From assembly GCF_034008315.1 (NCBI RefSeq), contig NZ_CP125377.1, positions 2,120,001 to 2,184,000 on the forward strand: a DNA stretch of 64,000 bases, in the 5' to 3' direction. This DNA is from Pseudomonas sp. P8_241. GTDB taxonomy: Bacteria; Pseudomonadota; Gammaproteobacteria; Pseudomonadales; Pseudomonadaceae. Of this stretch, positions 8,387 through 15,867 are shown one piece after another. The position numbers were made by a program, and so were the translations under genes. Below the pieces are notes generated by a model. The model searched no databases, was not told the DNA's origin, and was given only the letters and a program-made list of their open reading frames with translations. Within the stretch, counting starts at the first letter, position 1. Each line of letters starts with the position of its first letter.

Positions 8387-9736
8387 TTACAAGAAGATGA
8401 ACTTGGCGATGAAGATCGCGCAGAGCACCCACAGGCTCACCGAAATTTCCTTGTACTTGCCGGTGCCGGCCTTCATCGCCACGTAAGTGATGAAGCCCAG
8501 CGCGATGCCGTCGGCGACCGAAAAGGTCAGCGGCATCATGATTGCGGTCACGATCGCCGGAATGCTGTCGGTGGCTTCGTCCCACTCGATGTGGGCCATG
8601 CCGCCCATCATCAGCATCGCTACATAAATCAACGCGCCGGCGGTGGCGTAGGCAGGGATCATGCCGGCCAGCGGTGCGAAGAACATGGCTGCAATAAATA
8701 GCACACCTACGGTCACTGCGGTAAGACCAGTCCGACCACCCGCCGCGACACCGGCCGCACTTTCCACATAGCTGGTGACTGGCGGCACACCGACCACTGC
8801 ACCAAACACGCTGGATGCACTGTCGGCTTTCATTGCGCGGGAGAGGTTTTCGATCTTGCCGTCAGCGCCCACCAGGTTGGCGCGCTGGGCAACGCCCATC
8901 AGGGTGCCGGCGGTGTCGAACATGTGCACGAAAAGGAATGCCAGGACCACGCTGACCATGCTGATGTTGAATACACCCGCAACGTTCATGGCCATCCAGG
9001 TCGGAGCCAGGCTCGGCGGGGCCGACATGATGCCCTCGTAGTGCACCAGGCCCAGGCCCCAGCCGGCCAGGGTCACAGTGATGATGCTGATGAGGATCGC
9101 GCCAAACACTTTGTGATAGCTGAGGATCGCGATCATCAGGAAACATACGGCAGCCAACAGCGGGCCAGGCTCGCGCAGGGAACCGAGCTTGATCAGTGTG
9201 GCCGGGCTATCGACGACGATGCCAGCGGTTTTCAGGCCGATCAGCCCCAGGAACAGACCCACGCCGGCACCCATCGCAAAGCGCAGACTGACCGGGATGC
9301 TGTTGAGCAGCCACTCGCGGATGCGCGAGAAGGTCAGGATCATGAACAACACACCGGACACAAACACCGCGCCGAGTGCGGTTTCCCAGTTGTAGCCCAT
9401 GGTGCCGACGACGGTGTAAGTGAAAAACGCGTTCAAGCCCATGCCCGGTGCCAAACCGACCGGCCAGTTGGCGTACAGGCCCATCAACAGGCAACCCAGA
9501 GCAGCGGCGATGCAGGTGGCGACAAACGCCGCGCCATGATCGATCCCGGCGTCAGCCATGATGTTGGGGTTGACGAAAATGATGTAGGCCATGGTGATGA
9601 AGGTTGTCAGACCGGCAATCAGCTCGGTCTTCACCGTGGTGCCATGCAAGCTGAGTTTGAACAGGCGTTCCAGCAAGCCATTGCGTGCTGGCGGCGAAAG
9701 ATCCAGCGTCGATGCTTCGGATTTGCGGCTTTCCAC
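8387..9736 (-). CDS. AzgA-type purine permease (NCS2 superfamily)
   Basis: The 449-residue polytopic protein matches the AzgA/GhxP branch: ELIAGLTTFITMAYIIFVNPNIM, GLAPGMGLNAFFTYTVV, LFVHMFDTAGTLMGVA and SASSVFGAVVGVPPVTSYVESAAGVAAGGRTGLTAV. It would import adenine, guanine or hypoxanthine by proton symport. The start is GTG at 9736 with GAGGAG upstream. Its promoter carries the same TTGTATACAA palindrome as puuE, tying it to the purine regulon. Confidence 0.9.
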   Translation of the reverse strand: MESRKSEASTLDLSPPARNGLLERLFKLSLHGTTVKTELIAGLTTFITMAYIIFVNPNIMADAGIDHGAAFVATCIAAALGCLLMGLYANWPVGLAPGMGLNAFFTYTVVGTMGYNWETALGAVFVSGVLFMILTFSRIREWLLNSIPVSLRFAMGAGVGLFLGLIGLKTAGIVVDSPATLIKLGSLREPGPLLAAVCFLMIAILSYHKVFGAILISIITVTLAGWGLGLVHYEGIMSAPPSLAPTWMAMNVAGVFNISMVSVVLAFLFVHMFDTAGTLMGVAQRANLVGADGKIENLSRAMKADSASSVFGAVVGVPPVTSYVESAAGVAAGGRTGLTAVTVGVLFIAAMFFAPLAGMIPAYATAGALIYVAMLMMGGMAHIEWDEATDSIPAIVTAIMMPLTFSVADGIALGFITYVAMKAGTGKYKEISVSLWVLCAIFIAKFIFL

Positions 9737-9856
9737 AGCGAGTACTCCTCAAGAGTTTTATTTTTATTTCCAGGGCCGGACCCATGAGGGTGGCAGCGGC
9801 CCTTTGAGGCACTTGCGAATTTGTTGACCTGTTGGTCAGGAACTCGCACGAAGTGG

Positions 9857-9884
9857 ATTATGCTTTTGTATACAAAGAAAGCAA
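9857..9884 (-). promoter_or_regulatory. AzgA-type permease promoter with embedded operator
   Basis: On the minus strand TTGCTT (9879-9884) and CATAAT (9857-9862) are spaced by 16 bp. The palindrome TTTGTATACAAA (9865-9876, core 9866-9875) fills the spacer, a layout that suits repression. Confidence 0.6.
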
Positions 9885-9948
9885 ATAATGTTTTTGATTT
9901 TGTTTACGAAAAGTTTGGCGATAGGGATATATCGCCATCGAGGGCCTC

Positions 9949-9995
9949 ATCGCCGGCAGGCTGGCTCCCACAGTGGGAGCCAGCCTGCTGGCGAT
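9949..9995. repeat. REP tight hairpin
   Basis: Arms ATCGCCGGCAGGCTGGCTCC and its near-perfect complement are separated by only a few bases just downstream of the MarR gene, so this copy may also act as its transcription end. Confidence 0.8.
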
Positions 9996-10008
9996 AGGGC
10001 CAGGACAG

Positions 10009-10455
10009 TCAGCCAACAACTGCCTGACTTTTCCCAAGGGCCAGATTCACCGCCAACCACCCGTTCACTGCCATCTCCCCAGCCTCGGCGAACACCCGCT
10101 CCAACAACTTCACCTGCTCACGCCGCAACGCCTGCTCAAATCGTGCGCCTTCATCGGTCAGCTCGAGCAAGCGCTTACGCTTGTCCGTCTCGGACGCAAT
10201 GCTCTCCACCAGATGCATCTCCAGCAATTGTCGCAACGGCATGTTCAACGCCTGCTTGCTCACGCCGAGCAACGCCAGCAACTCCTTGACGCTCAGGTTC
10301 GGATAGCGGGCGATAAAAAACACGATGCGTTGATGCACTCGGCTCAAGCCTCGGCGTTCGAGCATTTCATCGGCCTTGGCGGTGAAGGCCTGATAGCCGA
10401 AGAAAAACGCTTCCATGGCCTGTTGCTGGGAAATTGGATTTTTAAGGTCAAGCAT
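10009..10455 (-). CDS. MarR family transcriptional regulator
   Basis: The 148-residue protein shows a MarR winged-helix region: GLSRVHQRIVFFIARYPNLSVKELLALLGVSKQALNMPLRQLLEMHLVESIASETDKRKRLLELTDEGA, with the recognition helix around SKQALNMPLRQL and the wing at DKRKRLLEL. It is divergent from the aminotransferase gene at 10538, with a palindrome in the 82-bp gap, so self-control and control of the aminotransferase are likely. The ligand is unknown. Confidence 0.85.
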   Translation of the reverse strand: MLDLKNPISQQQAMEAFFFGYQAFTAKADEMLERRGLSRVHQRIVFFIARYPNLSVKELLALLGVSKQALNMPLRQLLEMHLVESIASETDKRKRLLELTDEGARFEQALRREQVKLLERVFAEAGEMAVNGWLAVNLALGKSQAVVG

Positions 10456-10487
10456 GTTGACGTTTCCATTCGAGCTGTCGTAATTTC

Positions 10488-10504
10488 AGTCAACAAGTTT
10501 GACT
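10488..10504. promoter_or_regulatory. Candidate MarR operator AGTCAA-N5-TTGACT
   Basis: A palindrome with 6-bp arms (10488-10493 and 10499-10504) lies between the divergent marR-type gene and the aminotransferase gene. Spacing and AT-rich half-sites fit MarR-family operators; assignment to this regulator is inferred from position. Confidence 0.5.
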
Positions 10505-10537
10505 CATTTTCCTCATGCCAAGCTACCGGTGACCACC

Positions 10538-11704
10538 ATGGCTTTTTCCGAACGTGTCTCGCGCCTTAAAAGTTCTTTGATCCGTGAAATCCTTGCTGCT
10601 GCCCAGCGTCCGCAGATGATGTCGTTTGCTGGTGGCTTGCCGGCCGAAGCCATGTTGCCGAAGGTCGAATGGGCCGACATGCCGGTTTCCATTGGCCAAT
10701 ATGGCATGAGCGAAGGTGAGCCGGCGCTGCGCGAGGCTTTGGCGGCAGAGGCGCGGGCCCTGGGTGTGCCATGTGAGGCAAGTCAGGTGCTGGTGGTCAG
10801 CGGCTCCCAGCAAACCCTGGACCTGGCCGCCAAGCTGTACATCGACAAAGGAACGGAAATCCTTCTGGAGGCGCCGACGTATCTGGCGGCGTTGCAGATT
10901 TTCCAGTTGTTCGGTGCCGATTGCCTGACCGTGCCACTGGAGGCCGATGGCCCGAACCTCGAGCAGTTGCGCATTCGCCTGGAAAAACACCGCCCGGCGT
11001 TTATCTATCTGATCCCGACGTTCCAGAATCCGTCGGCCGTGCGTTACAGCGAGGCCAGGCGCGATGCCGTGGCGGCTTTGCTCGATGAGTTCAGCGTTAC
11101 CCTGATTGAAGACGAACCTTACCGGGAGCTGACCTTCGATGGCGCCAACGCCACGCCGATTGTCAGCCGTCTGAAGAAAGCCAGCTGGATCTACACCGGC
11201 ACCGTGTCGAAAACCCTGCTGCCGGGTTTGCGGGTCGGCTTCCTGATCGCCAGCCCCGACCTGTTCCCGCATTTGCTCAAGCTCAAGCAGTCGGCGGACT
11301 TGCACACCAATCGGGTCGGTCAGTGGCAGGCGCTGCAATGGATCGGCAGCGAGAAATATCAGCAGCACCGTAGTGAGTTGCGCGATTTTTACCGACGGCG
11401 GCGGGATGCGTTTCAGGTGGCGCTGGAGACGCACTTTTCCGATCTGGCGGACTGGGATGTGCCGCAGGGTGGATTGTTTTTCTGGTTGAAACTCAAGCAA
11501 CCGATAGACACGCGGCTTTTACTCGATGATGCGTTGGCCAATGATGTGGCGTTCATGCCGGGTGAGCCATTTTTCCCTGAGCCGGACAACCATCACGGGT
11601 ATCTGCGGTTGAACTTCAGCCATATCGATCCGGCACGGCTCGATGAAGGGCTTGGGCGATTGGCGGGCGTTGTGCGTCAGGCGCAAGCGTCGCAAGCCGC
11701 CTGA
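10538..11704 (+). CDS. PLP-dependent aminotransferase (class I/II, LysN/ARO8-like)
   Basis: The 388-residue fold-type I aminotransferase has MMSFAGGLPAEAMLP, the cofactor region VVSGSQQTLDLAAKLYIDKG, FIYLIPTFQNPSAV, LIEDEPYRELTFDG and the PLP lysine in YTGTVSKTLLPGLRVGFL. Relatives act on 2-aminoadipate, aromatic or branched amino acids; the substrate is not determined by sequence alone. There is no N-terminal helix-turn-helix, so it is not a MocR regulator. ATG at 10538 is chosen because family similarity starts at AFSERVSRLKSS. Confidence 0.87.
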   Translation: MAFSERVSRLKSSLIREILAAAQRPQMMSFAGGLPAEAMLPKVEWADMPVSIGQYGMSEGEPALREALAAEARALGVPCEASQVLVVSGSQQTLDLAAKLYIDKGTEILLEAPTYLAALQIFQLFGADCLTVPLEADGPNLEQLRIRLEKHRPAFIYLIPTFQNPSAVRYSEARRDAVAALLDEFSVTLIEDEPYRELTFDGANATPIVSRLKKASWIYTGTVSKTLLPGLRVGFLIASPDLFPHLLKLKQSADLHTNRVGQWQALQWIGSEKYQQHRSELRDFYRRRRDAFQVALETHFSDLADWDVPQGGLFFWLKLKQPIDTRLLLDDALANDVAFMPGEPFFPEPDNHHGYLRLNFSHIDPARLDEGLGRLAGVVRQAQASQAA

Positions 11705-11712
11705 AAACGAAT

Positions 11713-11740
11713 AAACCGGCGCAAGGGCCGGTTTATTTTT
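11713..11740 (+). terminator. Terminator after the aminotransferase
   Basis: AAACCGGC (11713-11720) pairs with GCCGGTTT (11727-11734) and is followed by ATTTTTG. Confidence 0.85.
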
Positions 11741-11770
11741 GTCTGGGTTTTATGGTGTCTGGACCGGCCT

Positions 11771-11860
11771 CATCGCCAGCAAGCCGCCTCCCACAGGGCC
11801 GGGCAGCGGCCACGAAACTTGCATGCGCCGCCACTTTGTAGGAGTCGGCTTGCTGGCGAT
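11771..11860. repeat. REP inverted pair
   Basis: ATCGCCAGCAAGCCGCCTCC at 11771 and GTAGGAGTCGGCTTGCTGGCGAT ending at 11860 are inverted copies between convergent genes. Both carry one or two base changes from the commoner form. Confidence 0.8.
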
Positions 11861-11886
11861 TGCGTCCGCAAGGACACCGCAAAACC

Positions 11887-12258
11887 TCAGGCTGCCGCGA
11901 ACCGCTTGTCCAGATAATCAATGATCACCTTGGACTCATACATCCAGGTGGTCTGTCCGTTCTCTTCGATCCGCAGGCACGGCACCTTGATCTTGCCGCC
12001 TTGCTCCAGCAGTGCCTGGCGATCCAGCTCGTTGTTCTTGGCGTCACGCAACGCCACCGGCACGTTCAGGCGGCGCAGGGTGCGGCGGGTTTTCACGCAG
12101 AACGGGCAGGCGTGGAATTGATACAGGGTCAGGCCCTTGGCAGCGGATTCGACTTGAGCCTGGGCCGCGGCGGGACGCTTCTTTTTGCCTGGGCGAGTCA
12201 GGAAGTCGATGAAGATGATCAGTTGGCCAAGGCCGACACGAAGCGCTTTTACGAACAC
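11887..12258 (-). CDS. Glutaredoxin-like protein with N-terminal hydrophobic helix
   Basis: The 123-residue protein has a thioredoxin-fold domain from about residue 42: GLTLYQFHACPFCVKTRRTLRRLNVPV with the redox motif CPFC, then the cis-proline region IKVPCLRI and a GST-like ESKVIIDYLDKRF end. Residues 1-22 (FVKALRVGLGQLIIFIDFLTRP) form a hydrophobic helix that probably anchors it to the inner membrane, followed by a basic KKKR stretch. The start is GTG at 12258 with GAGG upstream. The redox partner is unknown. Confidence 0.8.
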   Translation of the reverse strand: MFVKALRVGLGQLIIFIDFLTRPGKKKRPAAAQAQVESAAKGLTLYQFHACPFCVKTRRTLRRLNVPVALRDAKNNELDRQALLEQGGKIKVPCLRIEENGQTTWMYESKVIIDYLDKRFAAA

Positions 12259-12320
12259 GTTGAAAGCCTCACGGTGCTAATGAAGAAAGGCGCGCAGCTT
12301 ACCTGATTTTTTGCAGACGA

Positions 12321-12348
12321 AAAAAAACCGGCGATGAATGCCGGTTTT
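12321..12348 (-). terminator. Terminator after folE
   Basis: AAAACCGGC (12324-12332) and GCCGGTTTT (12340-12348) form a 9-bp stem with a 7-base loop, followed on the minus strand by a run of T. Confidence 0.9.
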
Positions 12349-12362
12349 CTTCGTGCGGCGAA

Positions 12363-12908
12363 TTACTTGATGAGGCTGAGGAATTCGCTGCGGGTCGCGG
12401 CGTTTTCGCGGAACTCACCGAGCATCACCGAGGTGATCATCGACGAATTCTGCTTTTCCACACCGCGCATCATCATGCACATGTGCTTGGCCTCGATCAC
12501 CACCGCAACACCCAGGGCACCGGTGACCTGCTGGACCGCGTCGGCGATCTGGCGGCTGAGGTTTTCCTGGATCTGCAGGCGGCGGGCGTACATGTCGACG
12601 ATCCGCGCGACTTTCGACAGGCCCAAAACCTTGCCGCTCGGAATGTAGGCAACGTGCGCCTTGCCGATGAACGGCAGCAGGTGGTGTTCGCACAACGAGT
12701 ACAACTCGATGTCCTTGACCAGCACCATTTCGCTGTTGTCGGAGCTGAACAAGGCACCGTTGGTGACTTCTTCCAGCGTTTGTTCATAGCCGCGGCAGAG
12801 GTACTGCATGGCTTTGGCGGCACGTTTTGGCGTGTCGAGCAGGCCCTCGCGGGAGACGTCCTCGCCCAATTGGCCAAGGATCGCGGTGTAATTCTGTTCC
12901 AGGGACAT
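12363..12908 (-). CDS. folE: GTP cyclohydrolase I
   Basis: The 181-residue enzyme converts GTP to 7,8-dihydroneopterin triphosphate, the first step of tetrahydrofolate and related pterin synthesis. The zinc ligands are visible as Cys73 and His76 ([10 protein letters not shown]) and Cys144 (KHMCMMMRG), with the motifs [23 protein letters not shown] and [11 protein letters not shown]. It is a single gene with its own terminator. QueD, encoded at 54379, uses the same product in the queuosine branch. Confidence 0.97.
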   Translation of the reverse strand: MSLEQNYTAILGQLGEDVSREGLLDTPKRAAKAMQYLCRGYEQTLEEVTNGALFSSDNSEMVLVKDIELYSLCEHHLLPFIGKAHVAYIPSGKVLGLSKVARIVDMYARRLQIQENLSRQIADAVQQVTGALGVAVVIEAKHMCMMMRGVEKQNSSMITSVMLGEFRENAATRSEFLSLIK

Positions 12909-12985
12909 GAAACTACCTGTGGGATTTTACGCAAAGGGCAAGGGTACGGTGGCAAACACGGCGCTGCAAGCGCGATGCATCAGCT

Positions 12986-13543
12986 TTACTCGTCGCGACC
13001 TTCCATCATGGTTCTTTTCAGCATTACATACACCGCACCGGCACCGCCATGTCTGGCCTGGCACGAAGTAAAGCCGAGCACTTGCGGATGCTGGCGCAGC
13101 CAGGTGTTGACGTGGCTTTTGATCATCGGGCGTTTGCCGTCCAGACGCACGGCTTTGCCATGGGTGACGCGCACGCAGCGGATTTCGAACTTGGTGGCTT
13201 CGGCGAGGAATGCCCAAAGGGTTTCCCGGGCCTTTTCCACGTTCATGCCGTGCAGGTCGAGGCTGCCTTCGAACGGAATCTGGCCGATCTTGAGCTTGCG
13301 CATCTGGCTTTCCTGAACGCCATCACGCGCCCACATCAGCTCGTCCTCGGGGCCGACGTCGATGACGAACTGATCGGACAGCCCGTCGACGGTGGTGGCA
13401 TCTGTGCGCACGGTGGCGGCCCGGCGCAGCTTGGCGATCTGCGCGCGGTCAGCTTTGGGTTTGCCGGTTTCGGCGCGATCGTGCTTGATCGGCTTGACGC
13501 CTTGGATCGCACTTTTGAACAGGGAAAAATCGTCGTCTTGCAT
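12986..13543 (-). CDS. Smr-domain protein (SmrA/SmrB-like)
   Basis: The 185-residue protein has a disordered basic N-terminal third and a C-terminal Smr domain: LDLHGMNVEKARETLWAFLAEA, RCVRVTHGKAVR and FTSCQARHGGAGAVYVML. Smr domains are nucleases or nucleic-acid binders; E. coli SmrB cleaves mRNA at collided ribosomes and is encoded beside prmB, and here prmB lies about 1.4 kb away. The LDLHG and THGK motifs are present. The EDELMWARDGVQESQMRKLKIG stretch looks closer to YdaL (SmrA). ATG at 13543 has GGAGG 5 bases upstream. Confidence 0.85.
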   Translation of the reverse strand: MQDDDFSLFKSAIQGVKPIKHDRAETGKPKADRAQIAKLRRAATVRTDATTVDGLSDQFVIDVGPEDELMWARDGVQESQMRKLKIGQIPFEGSLDLHGMNVEKARETLWAFLAEATKFEIRCVRVTHGKAVRLDGKRPMIKSHVNTWLRQHPQVLGFTSCQARHGGAGAVYVMLKRTMMEGRDE

Positions 13544-13618
13544 GTCAGCCTCCGCGAAGGGCGGCCAGTTTACCCAACTCGCAGCGAATCGGGCGCGACA
13601 AAACAGCGCTGCGATGGC

Positions 13619-13939
13619 TCAGTCGTGTTTTTTCATCAGGTGCGGAGAAATGTTCAACGCCATCGATTGCCGTGCACGACGACGGCAACGGCGCCACAGC
13701 CAGACGCCGATGTACAGGACAAACAGGCCGATCACTATAACCACGGCCGCACCGGCCCGGTTGCTGTTGAGCTCGCCCAGGCCTGGCACCTGACCCAGCA
13801 GGCCGGCAATGCCGGCCATGGTGAGCAGTACACCGCACATCGCCAGCAACGCCGCGAACGTCGCGGCGATTCGAAAACGCCAGTTGCTTTGGCCTTTGGG
13901 CCGCAAGCGGCGAGCGTCAAAACCATCGGATATCTTCAT
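13619..13939 (-). CDS. Small two-TM membrane protein, function unknown
   Basis: The 106-residue protein begins with a basic cytoplasmic stretch (ARRLRPKGQSNWRFR). Two membrane segments (about 26-50, IAATFAALLAMCGVLLTMAGIAGLL, and about 63-83, AGAAVVIVIGLFVLYIGVWLW) follow, then a basic tail (RRCRRRARQ). ATG at 13939 is preceded by GAGGAAGG. I do not recognise the family. It overlaps no neighbour and lies downstream of the isochorismatase-like gene on the same strand. Confidence 0.7.
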   Translation of the reverse strand: MKISDGFDARRLRPKGQSNWRFRIAATFAALLAMCGVLLTMAGIAGLLGQVPGLGELNSNRAGAAVVIVIGLFVLYIGVWLWRRCRRRARQSMALNISPHLMKKHD

Positions 13940-14070
13940 TCCGACCTTCCTCAATGGGTATCGGCCCTTCGACCGGGAGTTGACCGGGATGTTCCTGAGG
14001 CTAAGACAATTACGGCGAATGAGAGGTTTTTGCGGATGAGCGGTGGTGCAGACCGCTCATTGAACGTCGA

Positions 14071-14661
14071 TCAGATCAACTCGCGAGTCAGGGCGAGGGT
14101 AGCGAAGTTGTCCCCCATGATCGCCATTTCGGTCTGGTGAACGTGCTCTGCGCTCAGGACGCCGCCCTTGTAAGGCAGGTCGCGGGTGGCGCAGGCGTCT
14201 TCCACCAGGGTGCAGCGGAAACCCAGGTTTTTCGCCGCACGGACTGTTGTGCTGACACTCGAATGGCTCATGAAACCGCAAACGATCAGGTCAAGGGCAC
14301 CGAGGTCTTCCAGGCGCTTGGCCAGTTCGGTGCCGTGAAATGCGCTCGGCAGCAGTTTGCCGATGACGGTTTCGTCGCTCTCTGGCTCAAGACCGGGAAT
14401 GAATTCACCGCCGACGCCTTGCGGGTTGAACATGCCACCGAGCGTGCCCAGGTGGCGTACGTGCACGATTGGGCGGCCGGCAGCACGGGCAGCGGCGAGC
14501 AATTGCTTGATGTTCGCAACCGCTTCATCCATGCCGCTCAGGGCCAGGGGGCCACTCAGGTATTCTTTCTGGGCATCGATGATGACGAGGGTTGCGTGGC
14601 TCAGGTTGGCTGCTGCGTAACCGCGGCCGCTGAGTTGAAACATCGTTTTTGGAACGGACAT
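14071..14661 (-). CDS. Isochorismatase-like hydrolase with Cys-to-Ser change
   Basis: The 196-residue protein has the isochorismatase/cysteine-hydrolase fold: VIIDAQKEYL (Asp29), IVHVRHLG, GKLLPSAFHGT (Lys102) and VCGFMSHSSVSTTVRAAKNLGF. In nicotinamidase-type enzymes the last motif reads GxxTHxCV; here the nucleophile position is Ser135, so a cysteine-dependent amidase activity is doubtful. Isochorismatases proper also lack this Cys. ATG at 14661 has AGGAG upstream; a long upstream in-frame extension lacks similarity. It is divergent from prmB. The substrate is unknown. Confidence 0.8.
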   Translation of the reverse strand: MSVPKTMFQLSGRGYAAANLSHATLVIIDAQKEYLSGPLALSGMDEAVANIKQLLAAARAAGRPIVHVRHLGTLGGMFNPQGVGGEFIPGLEPESDETVIGKLLPSAFHGTELAKRLEDLGALDLIVCGFMSHSSVSTTVRAAKNLGFRCTLVEDACATRDLPYKGGVLSAEHVHQTEMAIMGDNFATLALTRELI

Positions 14662-14900
14662 TCTGGGGCTCCTTCGAGTGGGGCTTTTGCGACATTGTCC
14701 TCTGGCTGAGCGCTTCTGTGAATCGCTACCATCGTAGGCACCGTCGTTACTGGCGTGCAGCGTTGTCAAGTATCCCGATTTGTTCAATACCACGCTTAAA
14801 AAAGAGATTAGTCCTACATTCTCGCCGGCGTCTTTCCTGCGTCGTCGACGCGACGTTTGGCTGGTAGAATCGCCCATCGATTTTTCTGGAGTTAACCGTC

Positions 14901-15809
14901 GTGATCACTTCCCGCCTTCGTACCCTGCGTGACCATATCCGTTGGGCCGTCAGCCGCTTCCATGGGGAGGATCTGTTTTTCGGCCATGGCACCGACAATG
15001 CCTGGGACGAAGCCCGTCAACTGGTGTTGGGTGCCTTGCAATTGCCGTGGGAAATCGCCGACAGCTATCTCGACTGCAACCTGGAAGAAGACGAACTGGT
15101 TCACCTGCAACTGTTGCTCAAGCGCCGTATCGAAGAGCGCGTGCCGACCGCTTACCTGCTGGGTGAGGCCTGGTTCTGTGGCCTGTCGTTCATTGTCGAT
15201 GAGCGCGTGCTGATCCCGCGCTCGCCGATTGGCGAACTGATCGAAAACCGCTTCACGCCGTGGCTGGCCACCGAGCCTGCACGGATTCTCGACCTGTGCA
15301 CCGGCTCCGGCTGCATCGGTATCGCCTGTGCCTACGAGTTCCAGAAGGCCGAAGTGGTGCTGGCCGACCTGTCGTTCGAAGCGCTGGAAGTGGCCAATCA
15401 GAACATCGAGCGTCATGGTGTCGATGAGCGCGTGTACACCGTTCAGGGCGATGGCTTCGACGGTTTGCCGGGCCAGCGTTTCGACCTGATCGTGTCGAAC
15501 CCGCCTTATGTCGATTCCGAAGACTTTGCCGACATGCCGGACGAATACCAGCATGAACCGGAACTGGGCCTGGCCTGCGGTGATGACGGTTTGAACCTGG
15601 TGCGACGCATGCTCGCCGAAGCGGCGGATCATCTGACGGAGAAGGGCTTGTTGATTGTCGAAGTGGGCAACAGTCAGGTGCATGTCGAGGCGTTGTACCC
15701 GGAAGTCGATTTCGCCTGGCTGGATTTCGAGCGCGGTGGGCATGGCGTGTTTATGCTGAGCGCGGAACAGTGCCGCGATCATCAGGCGTTGTTTGCTTCA
15801 CGGGTTTAA
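14901..15809 (+). CDS. prmB: Ribosomal protein L3 N5-glutamine methyltransferase
   Basis: The 302-residue SAM-dependent methyltransferase modifies the glutamine side chain of ribosomal protein L3. It has the SAM motif [10 protein letters not shown] (131-140) and the catalytic NPPY (200-203) shared with PrmC/HemK. The N-terminal helical part ([41 protein letters not shown]) separates PrmB from PrmC. The start is GTG at 14901 with GGAG upstream. aroC, its usual downstream neighbour in gammaproteobacteria, is absent and a paa gene is there instead. Confidence 0.95.
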   Translation: MITSRLRTLRDHIRWAVSRFHGEDLFFGHGTDNAWDEARQLVLGALQLPWEIADSYLDCNLEEDELVHLQLLLKRRIEERVPTAYLLGEAWFCGLSFIVDERVLIPRSPIGELIENRFTPWLATEPARILDLCTGSGCIGIACAYEFQKAEVVLADLSFEALEVANQNIERHGVDERVYTVQGDGFDGLPGQRFDLIVSNPPYVDSEDFADMPDEYQHEPELGLACGDDGLNLVRRMLAEAADHLTEKGLLIVEVGNSQVHVEALYPEVDFAWLDFERGGHGVFMLSAEQCRDHQALFASRV

Positions 15810-15828
15810 TCGCCGTTCCGCGTAGAAG

Positions 15829-15855
15829 GATCGTTCCCACGGCGTGGGAACGATC
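15829..15855. repeat. Perfect 27-bp palindrome, probable bidirectional terminator
   Basis: Two 13-base arms (GATCGTTCCCACG and its exact complement) flank a single G between the convergent prmB and paaZ genes. It lacks a T-run, so it may be a dispersed palindromic repeat serving as a transcript end rather than a classical terminator. Confidence 0.7.
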
Positions 15856-15867
15856 TCTGAGGCGGGC

